The notes beneath the pieces were generated by a model. It was not told the DNA's origin. It worked only from the letters and a program-made list of their open reading frames with translations, and ran no database searches. From Sphingomonas glacialis (GTDB lineage Bacteria; Pseudomonadota; Alphaproteobacteria; Sphingomonadales; Sphingomonadaceae): a stretch of DNA of 64,000 bases. The DNA is taken from positions 1,178,001-1,242,000 of the forward strand of contig NZ_BNAQ01000001.1 in NCBI RefSeq assembly GCF_014653575.1, given 5' to 3'. Within the stretch, counting starts at the first letter, position 1; every line of letters begins with the position of its first letter. Positions 48,759 through 57,346 of this stretch are shown here, piece by piece. Position numbers and translations under genes: made by a program.

Positions 48759-49364
48759 TCAGCGTCCGCCCTTGGCCGAAAGGTCGTTGAGATGGCTGAT
48801 CAGCGCCTTCGCCCCGCCCTTGGCGAAGATCGTCGCGAAGTCCGCGCGGCGCGTTGCGAGCTGGCTGATCGCGTTCTTGTAATAGACGTCGACGATCCGC
48901 CAAGACCCGCCGCTCTGGCGCAGGCGATAGCCGATCGCGACCGGATCGCCCTTTGGCGCGGCGAGCGTCGTGCGCACCACCTTGTCGGATCCGCGCGTCT
49001 CGACGGTGGGATCGATCTTGAAGCTCTCGCCGCCATAGCTGTCGAAGTTCGCCGCATATTGCGCGACGGTCAGCCGCCGCATCGCCGCGACGAGCGCGGT
49101 CTGATCGGCAGGCGCGACCTTGAGCCAGTCGGGACCGACCGACAGCCGCGTGATCAGCGCGACGTCGAAGGTCTGGTCGACCACCGGCCCGATCCGCGCC
49201 GCGCGGCCCGCGGTGCCGAGCGCCTTGCCGCCCTTCATGATCGCGAGCAGGCCGTCGTCGAGCGTCTGGACGGGCGCGCGCGCAGGGTCATTGGCCTGGG
49301 CGGCGAGTGGCGCAGCGAGGACAAGCGCCACGGCAGGCACGATCACTCTGAGAGAAAACGTCAT
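48759..49364 (-). CDS. hpnM: HpnM / MlaC family phospholipid-binding protein
   Basis: A 201-residue protein with a signal peptide (about 1-22, RVIVPAVALVLAAPLAAQA) and an MlaC (Tgt2) domain, including VVDQTFDVALITRLSVGPDW and GYRLRQSGGSWRIVDVYYKNAISQLATRRADF. MlaC proteins ferry phospholipids through the periplasm; the HpnM subgroup is tied to hopanoid loci. Together with MlaA and HpnN it forms a plausible lipid-trafficking set. Confidence 0.85.
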   Translation of the reverse strand: MTFSLRVIVPAVALVLAAPLAAQANDPARAPVQTLDDGLLAIMKGGKALGTAGRAARIGPVVDQTFDVALITRLSVGPDWLKVAPADQTALVAAMRRLTVAQYAANFDSYGGESFKIDPTVETRGSDKVVRTTLAAPKGDPVAIGYRLRQSGGSWRIVDVYYKNAISQLATRRADFATIFAKGGAKALISHLNDLSAKGGR

Positions 49365-49646
49365 CGAAAGCTCCTATTGGGATATTCCGGGGGGCCGCCT
49401 GGGCAGCGCCGGTACCACTGTCCTGCCGCTAGCACAAACGGCTGTAGCGGCGATGAACGCGCTCGCGCCGGGCGGGTTGCACGACGCTCGTCGCGGCACC
49501 GCCCCGCGCCGACGGCTTTTTTGCGTTCCCCTCATGTTGCAACGCGGCTAAGATAGCTATCTGGGAGGCATAGATGACGGATTAGCGCGAATGCTGTAGG
49601 GCGTTCGTGCCCGGTTCGGCATTCGAGCGGACGGAAGGAACGGTGT

Positions 49647-50603
49647 TTGCAGGTCATTCTCGCCAACCCACGCGGTTTTTGCGCTGGGGTCGTACGGGCT
49701 ATCGAAATCGTCGAGCGGGCGATTGATCGCTACGGCGCGCCCGTCTATGTCCGCCACGAAATCGTCCATAATCGCCACGTCGTCGACACGCTGCGCGCCA
49801 AGGGTGCGGTGTTCGTCGAGGAATTGTCCGACGTGCCCGAGGGCGCGATGACGGTGTTCTCGGCGCACGGCGTCGCGCGCTCGGTCGAGGACGAAGCCAA
49901 GGCGCGCAAGCTGCCGGTGTTCGACGCGACGTGCCCGCTCGTCACCAAGGTGCACCTCCAGGGCCGCCGCTACGCCAAGGATGGCCGCACGCTGGTGATG
50001 ATCGGCCATGAAGGCCATGCCGAAGTCGTCGGCACGCGCGGACAGGTCGATGCCCCGGTGCATCTCGTCTCGACCGAGGCCGATGTCGCCGCGCTCGACC
50101 TGCCGACCGATACGCCGATGGCCTATATCACGCAGACCACGCTCAGCGTCGACGACACCAAGAACGTCATCGCCTCGCTCGGCGAGCGCTTCACCAACCT
50201 GATCGGCCCCGACGTGTCGGAGATCTGCTACGCGACGCAGAACCGCCAGAGCGCAGTGCGCGACCTGTGCAAGGTCGCCGACCTGATCCTCGTCGTCGGT
50301 TCGGAGAACAGCTCGAACTCGTCGCGCCTGCGCGATCTCGGCGCAGACGAAGGCTTGCCGAGCTATCTCGTCGCCGATGGCAGCGCGATCGACCCGGCAT
50401 GGTTCGAGGGCATCGAGCGCGTCGGCCTGACGGCAGGCGCGTCTGCCCCCGACGAACTCGTCGAAAGCGTGATCGCCGCCTTGCGCAAGCTCGGCCCGGT
50501 CGAAGTGACGCAACTCTCGGGCGTCGTCGAATCGCTCGAATTCGGCCTGCCGCGCGAACTGCGCGACCCTGCCCCTACCAAACGCGCCGCCGTCGGCGCA
50601 TAG
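49647..50603 (+). CDS. ispH: 4-hydroxy-3-methylbut-2-enyl diphosphate reductase
   Basis: A 318-residue IspH (LytB) of the MEP pathway; it makes isopentenyl and dimethylallyl diphosphate. The 4Fe-4S cysteines are Cys12 (PRGFCAGV), Cys96 ([11 protein letters not shown]) and Cys194 ([11 protein letters not shown]); HEGH near 121-124 and ENSSNSSRL are family blocks. It begins at a TTG, supported by AAGGA 8 bases upstream and correct placement of GFCAGV. It lies 8 bp before hpnH, so C5 precursor supply and hopanoid extension are co-transcribed. Confidence 0.95.
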   Translation: MQVILANPRGFCAGVVRAIEIVERAIDRYGAPVYVRHEIVHNRHVVDTLRAKGAVFVEELSDVPEGAMTVFSAHGVARSVEDEAKARKLPVFDATCPLVTKVHLQGRRYAKDGRTLVMIGHEGHAEVVGTRGQVDAPVHLVSTEADVAALDLPTDTPMAYITQTTLSVDDTKNVIASLGERFTNLIGPDVSEICYATQNRQSAVRDLCKVADLILVVGSENSSNSSRLRDLGADEGLPSYLVADGSAIDPAWFEGIERVGLTAGASAPDELVESVIAALRKLGPVEVTQLSGVVESLEFGLPRELRDPAPTKRAAVGA

Positions 50604-50611
50604 GAACAGCC

Positions 50612-51757
50612 ATGACGCTTCCCCTCGCTCCGCTCATGCGCATCGGCGCCTACACGCTCAAGAACCAGATCATGGGCGGCAAATACCCGCTCGTGCTGAT
50701 GCTCGAGCCGCTGCTGCGCTGCAATCTCGCTTGCCCCGGCTGCGGCAAGATCGATTATCCCGACGCGATCCTCAACCAGCGCCTGTCGTATGAGCAGTGC
50801 ATGGAAGCGATCGACGATTGCGGCGCGCCCGCCGTATCGATCGCGGGTGGCGAGCCTTTGCTCCACCGCGACATGCCGCGCATCGTCGAGGGCTATATCG
50901 CGAAGAAGAAGTTCGTGATCTTCTGCACCAACGCACTGCTGCTCAAGAAGAAGATCGACGACTACAAGCCGTCGCCCTACTTCACCTGGTCGATCCATCT
51001 CGATGGCGATAAGGGCATGCACGATCACGCCGTCGACCAGGACGGGACGTACGAGATCGCGATCGACGCGATCAAGCTCGCCAAGTCGAAGGGCTTCCGC
51101 GTCCAGGTCAATTGCACCGTGTTCGAGGGCGCATCGGCCGAGCGGCTCGCCGGCTTCTTCGACATCATGGAAGAGCTCGGCGTCGAGATCACCATCTCGC
51201 CGGGCTATTCGTACGAGCGCGCCGCCGATCAGGAGCATTTCCTCACGCGCGAGCGCACCAAGAACTTCTTCCGCGACGTCTTCTCGCGCGGCGATGGCGC
51301 GCGCGCGTGGAGCTTCACCAACTCGCCGCTGTTCCTCGATTTCCTTGCGGGCAACCAGACCTATGAGTGCACGCCGTGGTCGATGCCGCTGCGCACCGTC
51401 TTCGGCTGGCAGAAGCCGTGCTACCTCGTCGGCGAGGGCTATGTGCCGACGTTCGCCGAGCTGATGGAAGGCACCGACTGGGATCAGTACGGCGTCGGCA
51501 AGTATGAAAAGTGCTCGAACTGCATGGTGCATTGCGGCTTCGAGGGCACCGCTGCGGCAGACGCCGTGCGCAACCCGCTGAAGATGTTCACCGTCGGCCG
51601 CAAGGGCATCCGCACCGAGGGTCCGATGGCACCCGACATCGACCTCAGCCATGCGCGCAAGGCCGAGGACGTCCACTCAACGCATGTCGAGGCCGAGCTC
51701 GCGAAGATCAAGGCGGCCGATCCCGACGGCTTCAAGCGCACCCAGCGCGCGGCCTAA
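50612..51757 (+). CDS. hpnH: adenosylhopane synthase HpnH (radical SAM)
   Basis: A 381-residue radical SAM enzyme that couples diploptene with the 5'-deoxyadenosyl radical to form adenosylhopane, the first C35 step. The cluster motif is CNLACPGC (Cys37, Cys41, Cys44). SIAGGEPLLH supplies SAM-binding residues, and a C-terminal CSNC...CGFEG region is typical. It lies just after ispH. Its last 81 bases overlap the 3' end of the opposing hpnG gene. Confidence 0.95.
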   Translation: MTLPLAPLMRIGAYTLKNQIMGGKYPLVLMLEPLLRCNLACPGCGKIDYPDAILNQRLSYEQCMEAIDDCGAPAVSIAGGEPLLHRDMPRIVEGYIAKKKFVIFCTNALLLKKKIDDYKPSPYFTWSIHLDGDKGMHDHAVDQDGTYEIAIDAIKLAKSKGFRVQVNCTVFEGASAERLAGFFDIMEELGVEITISPGYSYERAADQEHFLTRERTKNFFRDVFSRGDGARAWSFTNSPLFLDFLAGNQTYECTPWSMPLRTVFGWQKPCYLVGEGYVPTFAELMEGTDWDQYGVGKYEKCSNCMVHCGFEGTAAADAVRNPLKMFTVGRKGIRTEGPMAPDIDLSHARKAEDVHSTHVEAELAKIKAADPDGFKRTQRAA

Positions 51758-52453
51758 AGCGCGGAACGCCGCACCGGCATCGCGGCCGATGCGGAGGAGC
51801 GCCGACAGCTGTGCGGGGTTTTTCGCCAGCGATTTGAGGATCGCGCCGAGCGCGACGCTGCCGTCGGGGTTCATGCCGACGAGCGCCGCCGGCGGAAGCG
51901 CATGGTCGGCGGTGTCGGAGATGGTACGCAGGATCGCGAAGGGCAGTCCGTGGCGCGCGGCGACTCGCGCGGCGATGTGCGATTCCATGTCGACGGCGAT
52001 CGCGCCGGTTTGCGCATAGAGCGCCGATTTCTCCGCGGCGGAAGCGATGATCGTATCGGCACCGACGATTGTGCCAGCGTGCGCCTCGGGAAGATGATGC
52101 GCGAGCCATCCGATGAATTCGCGCCCAGTCCCCGTCTCCGTCACCCCGGGCTCGTCCCGGGGTCCACCGTGCCGCGCGTGCTCGGGCCGTAGATTTTGCG
52201 GCACGGTGGACCCCGGAACAGGTCCGGGGTGACGGCTGTGGTTGAGGGTGCCCACAACCACATCCCCCGCGCGCAATGCCGGATCGAGCGCGCCCGCGAC
52301 GCCGCACGACACCACCGCCGTGGCCCCGGCCACCGCCGCCTCCAACTCGCGCTCCAGCCGCGCCGCATCCCCGCCGCCAGCGACGACCACGACACCCGGC
52401 CGCGCAATGATCGCCGCCTCGCGGTGGAGCCCGCAGGCGACAAGCAGGCTCAC
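51677..52453 (-). CDS. hpnG: HpnG (purine nucleosidase of adenosylhopane), with in-frame repeat insertion
   Basis: A 258-residue nucleosidase/phosphorylase-fold protein; HpnG removes adenine from adenosylhopane to give ribosylhopane. Family features are VACGLHREAAI at the start, VVSCGVAGALDPALRAGDVVVGT and AVDMESHIAARVA with the catalytic acidic residues. Residues about 73-106 (SRHPGPVPGSTVP...DEPGVTETG) are encoded by a 98-bp palindromic element rather than by the ancestral gene. The insertion follows a core strand and lies near the active-site loops, so an effect on activity is possible. The GTG start overlaps the squalene-hopene cyclase stop. The 3' end overlaps hpnH by 81 bases. Confidence 0.85.
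   Translation of the reverse strand: MSLLVACGLHREAAIIARPGVVVVAGGGDAARLERELEAAVAGATAVVSCGVAGALDPALRAGDVVVGTLNHSRHPGPVPGSTVPQNLRPEHARHGGPRDEPGVTETGTGREFIGWLAHHLPEAHAGTIVGADTIIASAAEKSALYAQTGAIAVDMESHIAARVAARHGLPFAILRTISDTADHALPPAALVGMNPDGSVALGAILKSLAKNPAQLSALLRIGRDAGAAFRALGRALGALEAVGIGRLDLRELGLDMR
52138..52235. repeat. palindromic element (family B) inside hpnG
   Basis: It starts CCGTCACCCCGG (52138-52149) and ends CCGGGGTGACGG (52224-52235), exact complements. Inner arms GTCCACCGTGCCGC and GCGGCACGGTGGAC are also complementary. It matches intergenic copies at 37930 and 59670. It is read through in frame by hpnG. Confidence 0.88.
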
Positions 52454-54399
52454 ATCCCGAACGCCGGCCGGCCCGCATTCGAGCGCTTCAGATTGCGATA
52501 CCGCGCCACCGCCCATAACGGGAAATACGCCGGATACCCGTGATACCGGAGGTAAAACACACGCGGAAAACCACCGCCGGTATATTTCTCCTGCCCCCAC
52601 AGCCCGTCCGCCGCCTGCGTCGCAATCAGATGCCGCACCCCACGCTCGACCGCGGGATGATCGACCTTCCCCGCCGCCATCAGCGCGAGCAGCGCCCAGC
52701 CGGTCTGCGATGCGGTCGACGCCGCGGGCGTGTAGCCCCTGTAATCGAGCGCATAGCTCTCGCAATCCTCGCCCCAGCCGCCGTCGAGATTCTGGATGTG
52801 GAGCAGCCAGTCGGCCCCTTTCCGCACCATCGGATGCTTCGCATCGAGCCCCGCGGCGTTGAGCGCGCACAGCACCGACCAGGTGCCATAGATGTAATTC
52901 ACCCCCCAGCGCCCGAACCAGCTGCCGTCCGCCATCTGCTCCTTTTCGAGGAAAGCCAAAGCCGCCTTCATCCGCGGCGAATCGGTCTCGCCCAGCTGCG
53001 CGAGCATCGACACGACACGCGCGGTGACGTCGCTGGTCGGCGGGTCGAGCAGCGCGCCATGGTCGGCGAACGGAATGTTGTTGAGGTAATGATAGCTATT
53101 GTCGGCATCGAACGCGCCCCAGCCGCCGTCCTTGCTCTGCAAGCCCACGGTCCACTCGACCCCGCGCGCGATCGGCTCGTCATACGGCAGGCCGCCGCGA
53201 TCCTTAGCGCGGTCCATCGCCATCACGACGACGGCGGTGTCGTCCAGATCGGGATAATGCGCGTTGTTGTACTGGAACGCCCAGCCGCCCGGGCGGACAT
53301 TCGGTTTTTCCTCGGCCCAGTCGCCCTTCACGTCGAGCACCTGCAGCGGCTTGAGCCACGCCAGCCCCGCCATCGCGCGCGCCTCGGCGTCGTCGCCGCC
53401 CGCCTCGAGCATCGCATGCGCGGCGAGCGCGGTGTCCCACACCGGCGAGACGCACGGCTGGCAATAGGCCTCATCGTCCTTGATCACGAGCAGCCGCTCG
53501 ACCGATTCGCGCGCGATCGCCCGCATCGGATCATCCGCCGGGCAGCCCAGGCAATCGAGCATCATCACGCTGTTCGCCATCGCCGGATAGATCGCGCCCA
53601 ATCCGTCCTCGCCGTTCAACCGTTCGGTGACGAAATCGAGGCACGCCCGGATCGCGCGGCGGCGGGTGCGCTTGGGCCAGAGCGGCTCGGCCGCCTTGAG
53701 CACGACGTCGACCCCGCCGAAGAACGCCGTCCAGGCGCGCTTGGTCCCCGCCGCCCGGCTTTCGAGCGGCGCGCGCTTGTGCGTGTAGAGTTCGTCGACG
53801 CGCACGCCCGAAAGGTTGCGCGCCACCGGCTTCTTCGCCGCGAGCACGAGCAGAGGCACGATCACCGTCCGCGCCCAATACGACATCTTCGAGAGATGGA
53901 CCGGGAACCAGCGCGGCAGCAGGATCAGCTCGACCGGCAGCGTCGGCACCGTCCGCCAATCGGCGCAGTCGAACAAAGCGAGCTGGATCCGCGTGAACAC
54001 ATTGACCGCGGCAGCGCCCCCCGCCTTGTGGATGGCGGCACGCGCCTGCACCATGTGCGGGGCATCGACCGCATCGCCGATCATCTTGAGCGCAAAATAC
54101 GCCTTCACGCTCGCGCTCACGTCGAACGCGCCGCCGTGGAACAGCCCCCAGCCGTGATGGCTCGTCGACTGGATGCGGCGCAGATAGGTGCCGATCTTGC
54201 GCTCGATCTCGACGTCGCGCGGCTCGCCCAGATAGTGCCGGAGCAGCACATATTCGGCCGGGATCGTCGCATCGGCCTCGAGCTCGAACACCCAATGCCC
54301 GTCGTCGCGTTGCAGCGCACCCAAAGCCGCCGCGGCACGGGTCGCGGTGGCGTCTGCCTCGTTCACCAGGCTCGCGCGGTCGATCGTCTCGATAGTCAT
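52450..54399 (-). CDS. shc: squalene--hopene cyclase
   Basis: A 649-residue class II terpene cyclase that converts squalene to hopene and hopanol. The protonating motif is DLDDTA (Asp384, Asp386, Asp387) within GGWAFQYNNAHYPDLDDTA. QW repeats are visible as DGGWGAFD, DGSWFGRWGVNYIYGTW, DGGWGEDCESY and GLWGQEKY. The C-terminal GGFPRVFYLRYHGYPAYFPLWAV is canonical. It acts as a monotopic membrane dimer. It is the sixth gene of the minus-strand hpnA-G operon and overlaps hpnG by 4 bases. Confidence 0.97.
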   Translation of the reverse strand: MTIETIDRASLVNEADATATRAAAALGALQRDDGHWVFELEADATIPAEYVLLRHYLGEPRDVEIERKIGTYLRRIQSTSHHGWGLFHGGAFDVSASVKAYFALKMIGDAVDAPHMVQARAAIHKAGGAAAVNVFTRIQLALFDCADWRTVPTLPVELILLPRWFPVHLSKMSYWARTVIVPLLVLAAKKPVARNLSGVRVDELYTHKRAPLESRAAGTKRAWTAFFGGVDVVLKAAEPLWPKRTRRRAIRACLDFVTERLNGEDGLGAIYPAMANSVMMLDCLGCPADDPMRAIARESVERLLVIKDDEAYCQPCVSPVWDTALAAHAMLEAGGDDAEARAMAGLAWLKPLQVLDVKGDWAEEKPNVRPGGWAFQYNNAHYPDLDDTAVVVMAMDRAKDRGGLPYDEPIARGVEWTVGLQSKDGGWGAFDADNSYHYLNNIPFADHGALLDPPTSDVTARVVSMLAQLGETDSPRMKAALAFLEKEQMADGSWFGRWGVNYIYGTWSVLCALNAAGLDAKHPMVRKGADWLLHIQNLDGGWGEDCESYALDYRGYTPAASTASQTGWALLALMAAGKVDHPAVERGVRHLIATQAADGLWGQEKYTGGGFPRVFYLRYHGYPAYFPLWAVARYRNLKRSNAGRPAFGM

Positions 54400-54408
54400 G
54401 CCCCGCCC

Positions 54409-55662
54409 TTAGCCGACCGCGACGCCACGCGCCAAGCGGGCAGCGGTCTCACCCGAGCGCAAGGCGCCCTCGATCGTCGCGGGGAGCCCGGTCTGCGTCC
54501 AGTCGCCCGCCAGGAAAAGGTTGCGCCAGCGCGTGCGCGCGGGCGGGCGCTTGGCGTCCTGCTCGGGCGTCGCTGCGAAAGTGGCGCGCTTTTCCTTGAC
54601 GATCTGCCACGGCGGCAGCGTCGCAGGCAGTTTGTGGATCGCCGCGATATCTGCCCAGATTCGCGCCGCGAGCTCGGCGCGGTCGAGCTCGACCAGCGCG
54701 TCGGCCGCGCTGATCGTTACCGACAGCCGATCGGGAAAGGCGAAGATCCATTCCGCCGTCCCGCCGAGCACGCCGAGCATCGGCGCGACGCCGGGCGGCG
54801 GGACATAAGCGAAATGCGCATTGACGATCGCGCGGAAGTCGGTCGGGACGACCAGACCCGGCACGAGCGCTTCGGCGACCCACGGCGGCACCGCGAGAAT
54901 CACCGACTCGCCGGCCGCCAGCGGCTCCTCGCCCGCGCCGAAATCGAGCGCGACGACGTGGTCGTCGGCAAACTTCAGCGCGCGCAGCCGCCGCCCGAGC
55001 GTCAGGTGCGTCCCCTGCCCCTCGAGCCACGTCAGCGCAGGGTCGACGAATGCCGCCGCCAGTGTCGGCTCGGCGATCCGCGGTCGGCTCGCGCGTCCGC
55101 CCATCGCCAGCGACTCGCGCATTACCGCCGCGGTCAGCCGCGCCGATCCGTCTGCCGCCGCCGTGTTGAGCACCGCGAGCAGGATCGGCTCGATCAATTT
55201 GTCCCACACCGCGCCGCGCGGCGCGACGCGATCGGCGACGGTCTGCCCCGCGCCACCGCCGAGGAACCCGCCGAACCGCAGATAGTCGCTCGCGCGCGTG
55301 CCCGGCACGCGGCGGCCATCTCGGAAAATCCACCACGGCAACCGCCCGTCATTGATGCGCACCGACCAGCGCGCGCCCGTCGCGCGATCGACGAACGCGA
55401 AGTCGGCGTGCAATGGCCCGCTCAACCGGTCGAGCGCGCCGATCGCGCCGAGATAGGCGTTGACCGCGCGATTGCCCGACAGGACGAGATGATTGCCATT
55501 GTCGATCGTCCGGCCGAGCTGCGGATCGTGATACGAGCGGCACCGCCCGCCGGCCTGCGCGGCGCCGTCGATCAGCTCGGCCGCGACGCCTGCGCGCGCA
55601 AGATCGACCGCGGCGCCGAGCCCCGCCATTCCCGCGCCGATGATCCGGACCCGCGCGCTCAA
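54409..55662 (-). CDS. hpnE: hydroxysqualene dehydroxylase HpnE (FAD)
   Basis: A 417-residue FAD-dependent desaturase-type protein. The ADP-binding fold is at the N-terminus (VRIIGAGMAGLGAAVDLARAG), followed by AGGRCRSYHDP and a C-terminal NLFLAGDWTQTGLPATIEGALRSG (FAD contact). It reduces hydroxysqualene to squalene. The start is a TTG overlapping the hpnD stop (TTGA), which gives the expected N-terminus; no ATG or GTG fits. It lies 10 bp before the cyclase gene. Confidence 0.9.
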   Translation of the reverse strand: MSARVRIIGAGMAGLGAAVDLARAGVAAELIDGAAQAGGRCRSYHDPQLGRTIDNGNHLVLSGNRAVNAYLGAIGALDRLSGPLHADFAFVDRATGARWSVRINDGRLPWWIFRDGRRVPGTRASDYLRFGGFLGGGAGQTVADRVAPRGAVWDKLIEPILLAVLNTAAADGSARLTAAVMRESLAMGGRASRPRIAEPTLAAAFVDPALTWLEGQGTHLTLGRRLRALKFADDHVVALDFGAGEEPLAAGESVILAVPPWVAEALVPGLVVPTDFRAIVNAHFAYVPPPGVAPMLGVLGGTAEWIFAFPDRLSVTISAADALVELDRAELAARIWADIAAIHKLPATLPPWQIVKEKRATFAATPEQDAKRPPARTRWRNLFLAGDWTQTGLPATIEGALRSGETAARLARGVAVG

Positions 55663-56498
55663 CGGAACAGCATCAGCCGCAGCACGGTGAAGATCAGCGC
55701 GGGCTTGTTGACCTTGATCCGGGTGCGCGGCGGCGCCCAGCCGATCGCCTCCATCCGCACCAGAATCGGCGCGTACACCGCCGCCATCAGCCGCGGTGCG
55801 ATGAGATGCCCACGCGGCCGCGCGTCGAGGATCGCTTGCGCGGCGGCGAAATGCGTGTGCGCCTTGGCCGCGAGCACCCGCGCTGCGGCATCGACACGCG
55901 GATCGCCGACCACGGTGATCGGATCGAGCAGTTCGACCCCTGCCGCCAGCAGCGCCTCGCGCGGCAGATAGACGCGCCCGATCGCTGCATCTTCGTCGAC
56001 GTCGCGCAGGATGTTGGTGAATTGCAGCGCGAGCCCGAGATGGTGCGCAAGCGCGACGCCGACCGCGTCCTCCATCCCGAAGATCTTGACCGACAGCCGC
56101 CCGACCGCCGAGGCGACGCGGTCGCAATAGAGTTCGAGCTCGGCCATCGAGGGCCAGCGGATATCGCGGTCGACATCCATCGCCATGCCGTCGATTACCG
56201 CCAGAAAATCGGCCTTGTCGAGCGCGAAGCGGCGCACCGCCTCGGCGACGAGCGCCGCGCGCCCGGGATTGCCGCCCGCGTAGAGCGATTCGATATCGGC
56301 ACGCCACGCGTCGAGCGCCGCCATCCGCGCGGGCCGGTCGCCGATCTCGTCATCGGCAATGTCGTCGACTTCGCGGCAAAAGGCGTAGACCGCGTACATC
56401 GCCTCGCGCTGCACCTTGGGGAGCACGCGCATGCCGGCATAAAAGGAGCTGCCGGAGACTTGCGCCTGGAGCTGCGCGGGGGTCGCCTTGGGGTTCAT
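55659..56498 (-). CDS. hpnD: presqualene diphosphate synthase HpnD
   Basis: A 279-residue head-to-head prenyl synthase. It has two Asp-rich motifs, DDIADD near 45-50 and NILRDVDED near 162-170, plus YAFCREVDDIAD and GRVYLPREAL. It joins two farnesyl diphosphates to presqualene diphosphate. Its start overlaps the hpnC stop by 4 bases and its stop overlaps hpnE. Confidence 0.93.
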   Translation of the reverse strand: MNPKATPAQLQAQVSGSSFYAGMRVLPKVQREAMYAVYAFCREVDDIADDEIGDRPARMAALDAWRADIESLYAGGNPGRAALVAEAVRRFALDKADFLAVIDGMAMDVDRDIRWPSMAELELYCDRVASAVGRLSVKIFGMEDAVGVALAHHLGLALQFTNILRDVDEDAAIGRVYLPREALLAAGVELLDPITVVGDPRVDAAARVLAAKAHTHFAAAQAILDARPRGHLIAPRLMAAVYAPILVRMEAIGWAPPRTRIKVNKPALIFTVLRLMLFR

Positions 56499-57346
56499 CC
56501 CCGCCCCTTAACCGTTTGCGACACCGCCGCCAACGCTGCGAGGCCAAGCGCTTCATATGGGCGGTGGTGGACGCGCTGCGACAACGGATCTCGCGCCTTG
56601 AGCCGCTGCGTCAGGCTTACCGCGAGCCGGTGGATGATCGCGACCTCGACCGCGAGGCGGCGATCGTGGATCTGCCCGGCGAACCCCGCCGACTCGTCGA
56701 GCAAGTGCTGACTGCGCGCGGCAAGATCGCGGATCGTCGCCAGCAGGCCCGGCGTGGCGACGGGCTTTTCGAGGTCTTCGAGCCGCGCGCCGTGCTGCGC
56801 CATCAGGTCGAGCGGGAGATAGACTCGCCCGATCGCGCGATAATCCTTCGCGCAATCCTGCGTGTGGTTGATCACTTGCAGCGCCGCGCACAGCGCATCG
56901 GACGCGGGCCAGGTCGCATGGTCCTCGCCGTGGACGTCGAGGACGTAGCGCCCGACCGGCATCGCCGAATAGCGGCAATAGTCTATCAATGCCGCCCAGT
57001 CGGCGCAGCGGTTCACCGTGCAATCGCGCTCGAATGCGGTGAGCAGGTCGAGCGCGTGCTGCGGGCTGATCCGGTGCGACTCCATCGTCGTGCGCAGCGC
57101 GACCGAGGCGGCGTCGGCATCGCGCGTCCCCAGGATCGTCGCACGCATCGCGCCGAGCAACGCGAGCTTTTCGTCGGCCGAGACCGCCGGATTGTCGGCC
57201 ACGTCGTCCGCGCCGCGAGCGAAGCGGTAGAAGGCCATTACGGGCGCGCGATGCTCGGGCTTGAGCAGCACCGAGGCGACGGGGAAATTCTCGTCCTTAT
57301 GCCCCTTGCCCGAGGCGAGCGCATCGGCGGTGGTCGCGCCGCTCAT
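56495..57346 (-). CDS. hpnC: hydroxysqualene synthase HpnC
   Basis: A 283-residue relative of HpnD that converts presqualene diphosphate to hydroxysqualene. The first motif is FARGADDVADNP near 42-53 and the second is INHTQDCAKDYRAIGRVYLPLDLM. CRYSAMPVGRYVLDVHGE is family-specific. HpnC, HpnD and HpnE together replace a single squalene synthase. The ATG overlaps the hpnB stop (ATGA). Confidence 0.93.
   Translation of the reverse strand: MSGATTADALASGKGHKDENFPVASVLLKPEHRAPVMAFYRFARGADDVADNPAVSADEKLALLGAMRATILGTRDADAASVALRTTMESHRISPQHALDLLTAFERDCTVNRCADWAALIDYCRYSAMPVGRYVLDVHGEDHATWPASDALCAALQVINHTQDCAKDYRAIGRVYLPLDLMAQHGARLEDLEKPVATPGLLATIRDLAARSQHLLDESAGFAGQIHDRRLAVEVAIIHRLAVSLTQRLKARDPLSQRVHHRPYEALGLAALAAVSQTVKGRG

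Noticed and set aside
52540..55971. A 1143-codon open frame on the plus strand across the cyclase and hpnE genes
   Set aside because: It is antisense to two clearly recognised genes, is extremely rich in Arg/Ala/His/Asp, shows no domain and arises from third-position G/C bias.
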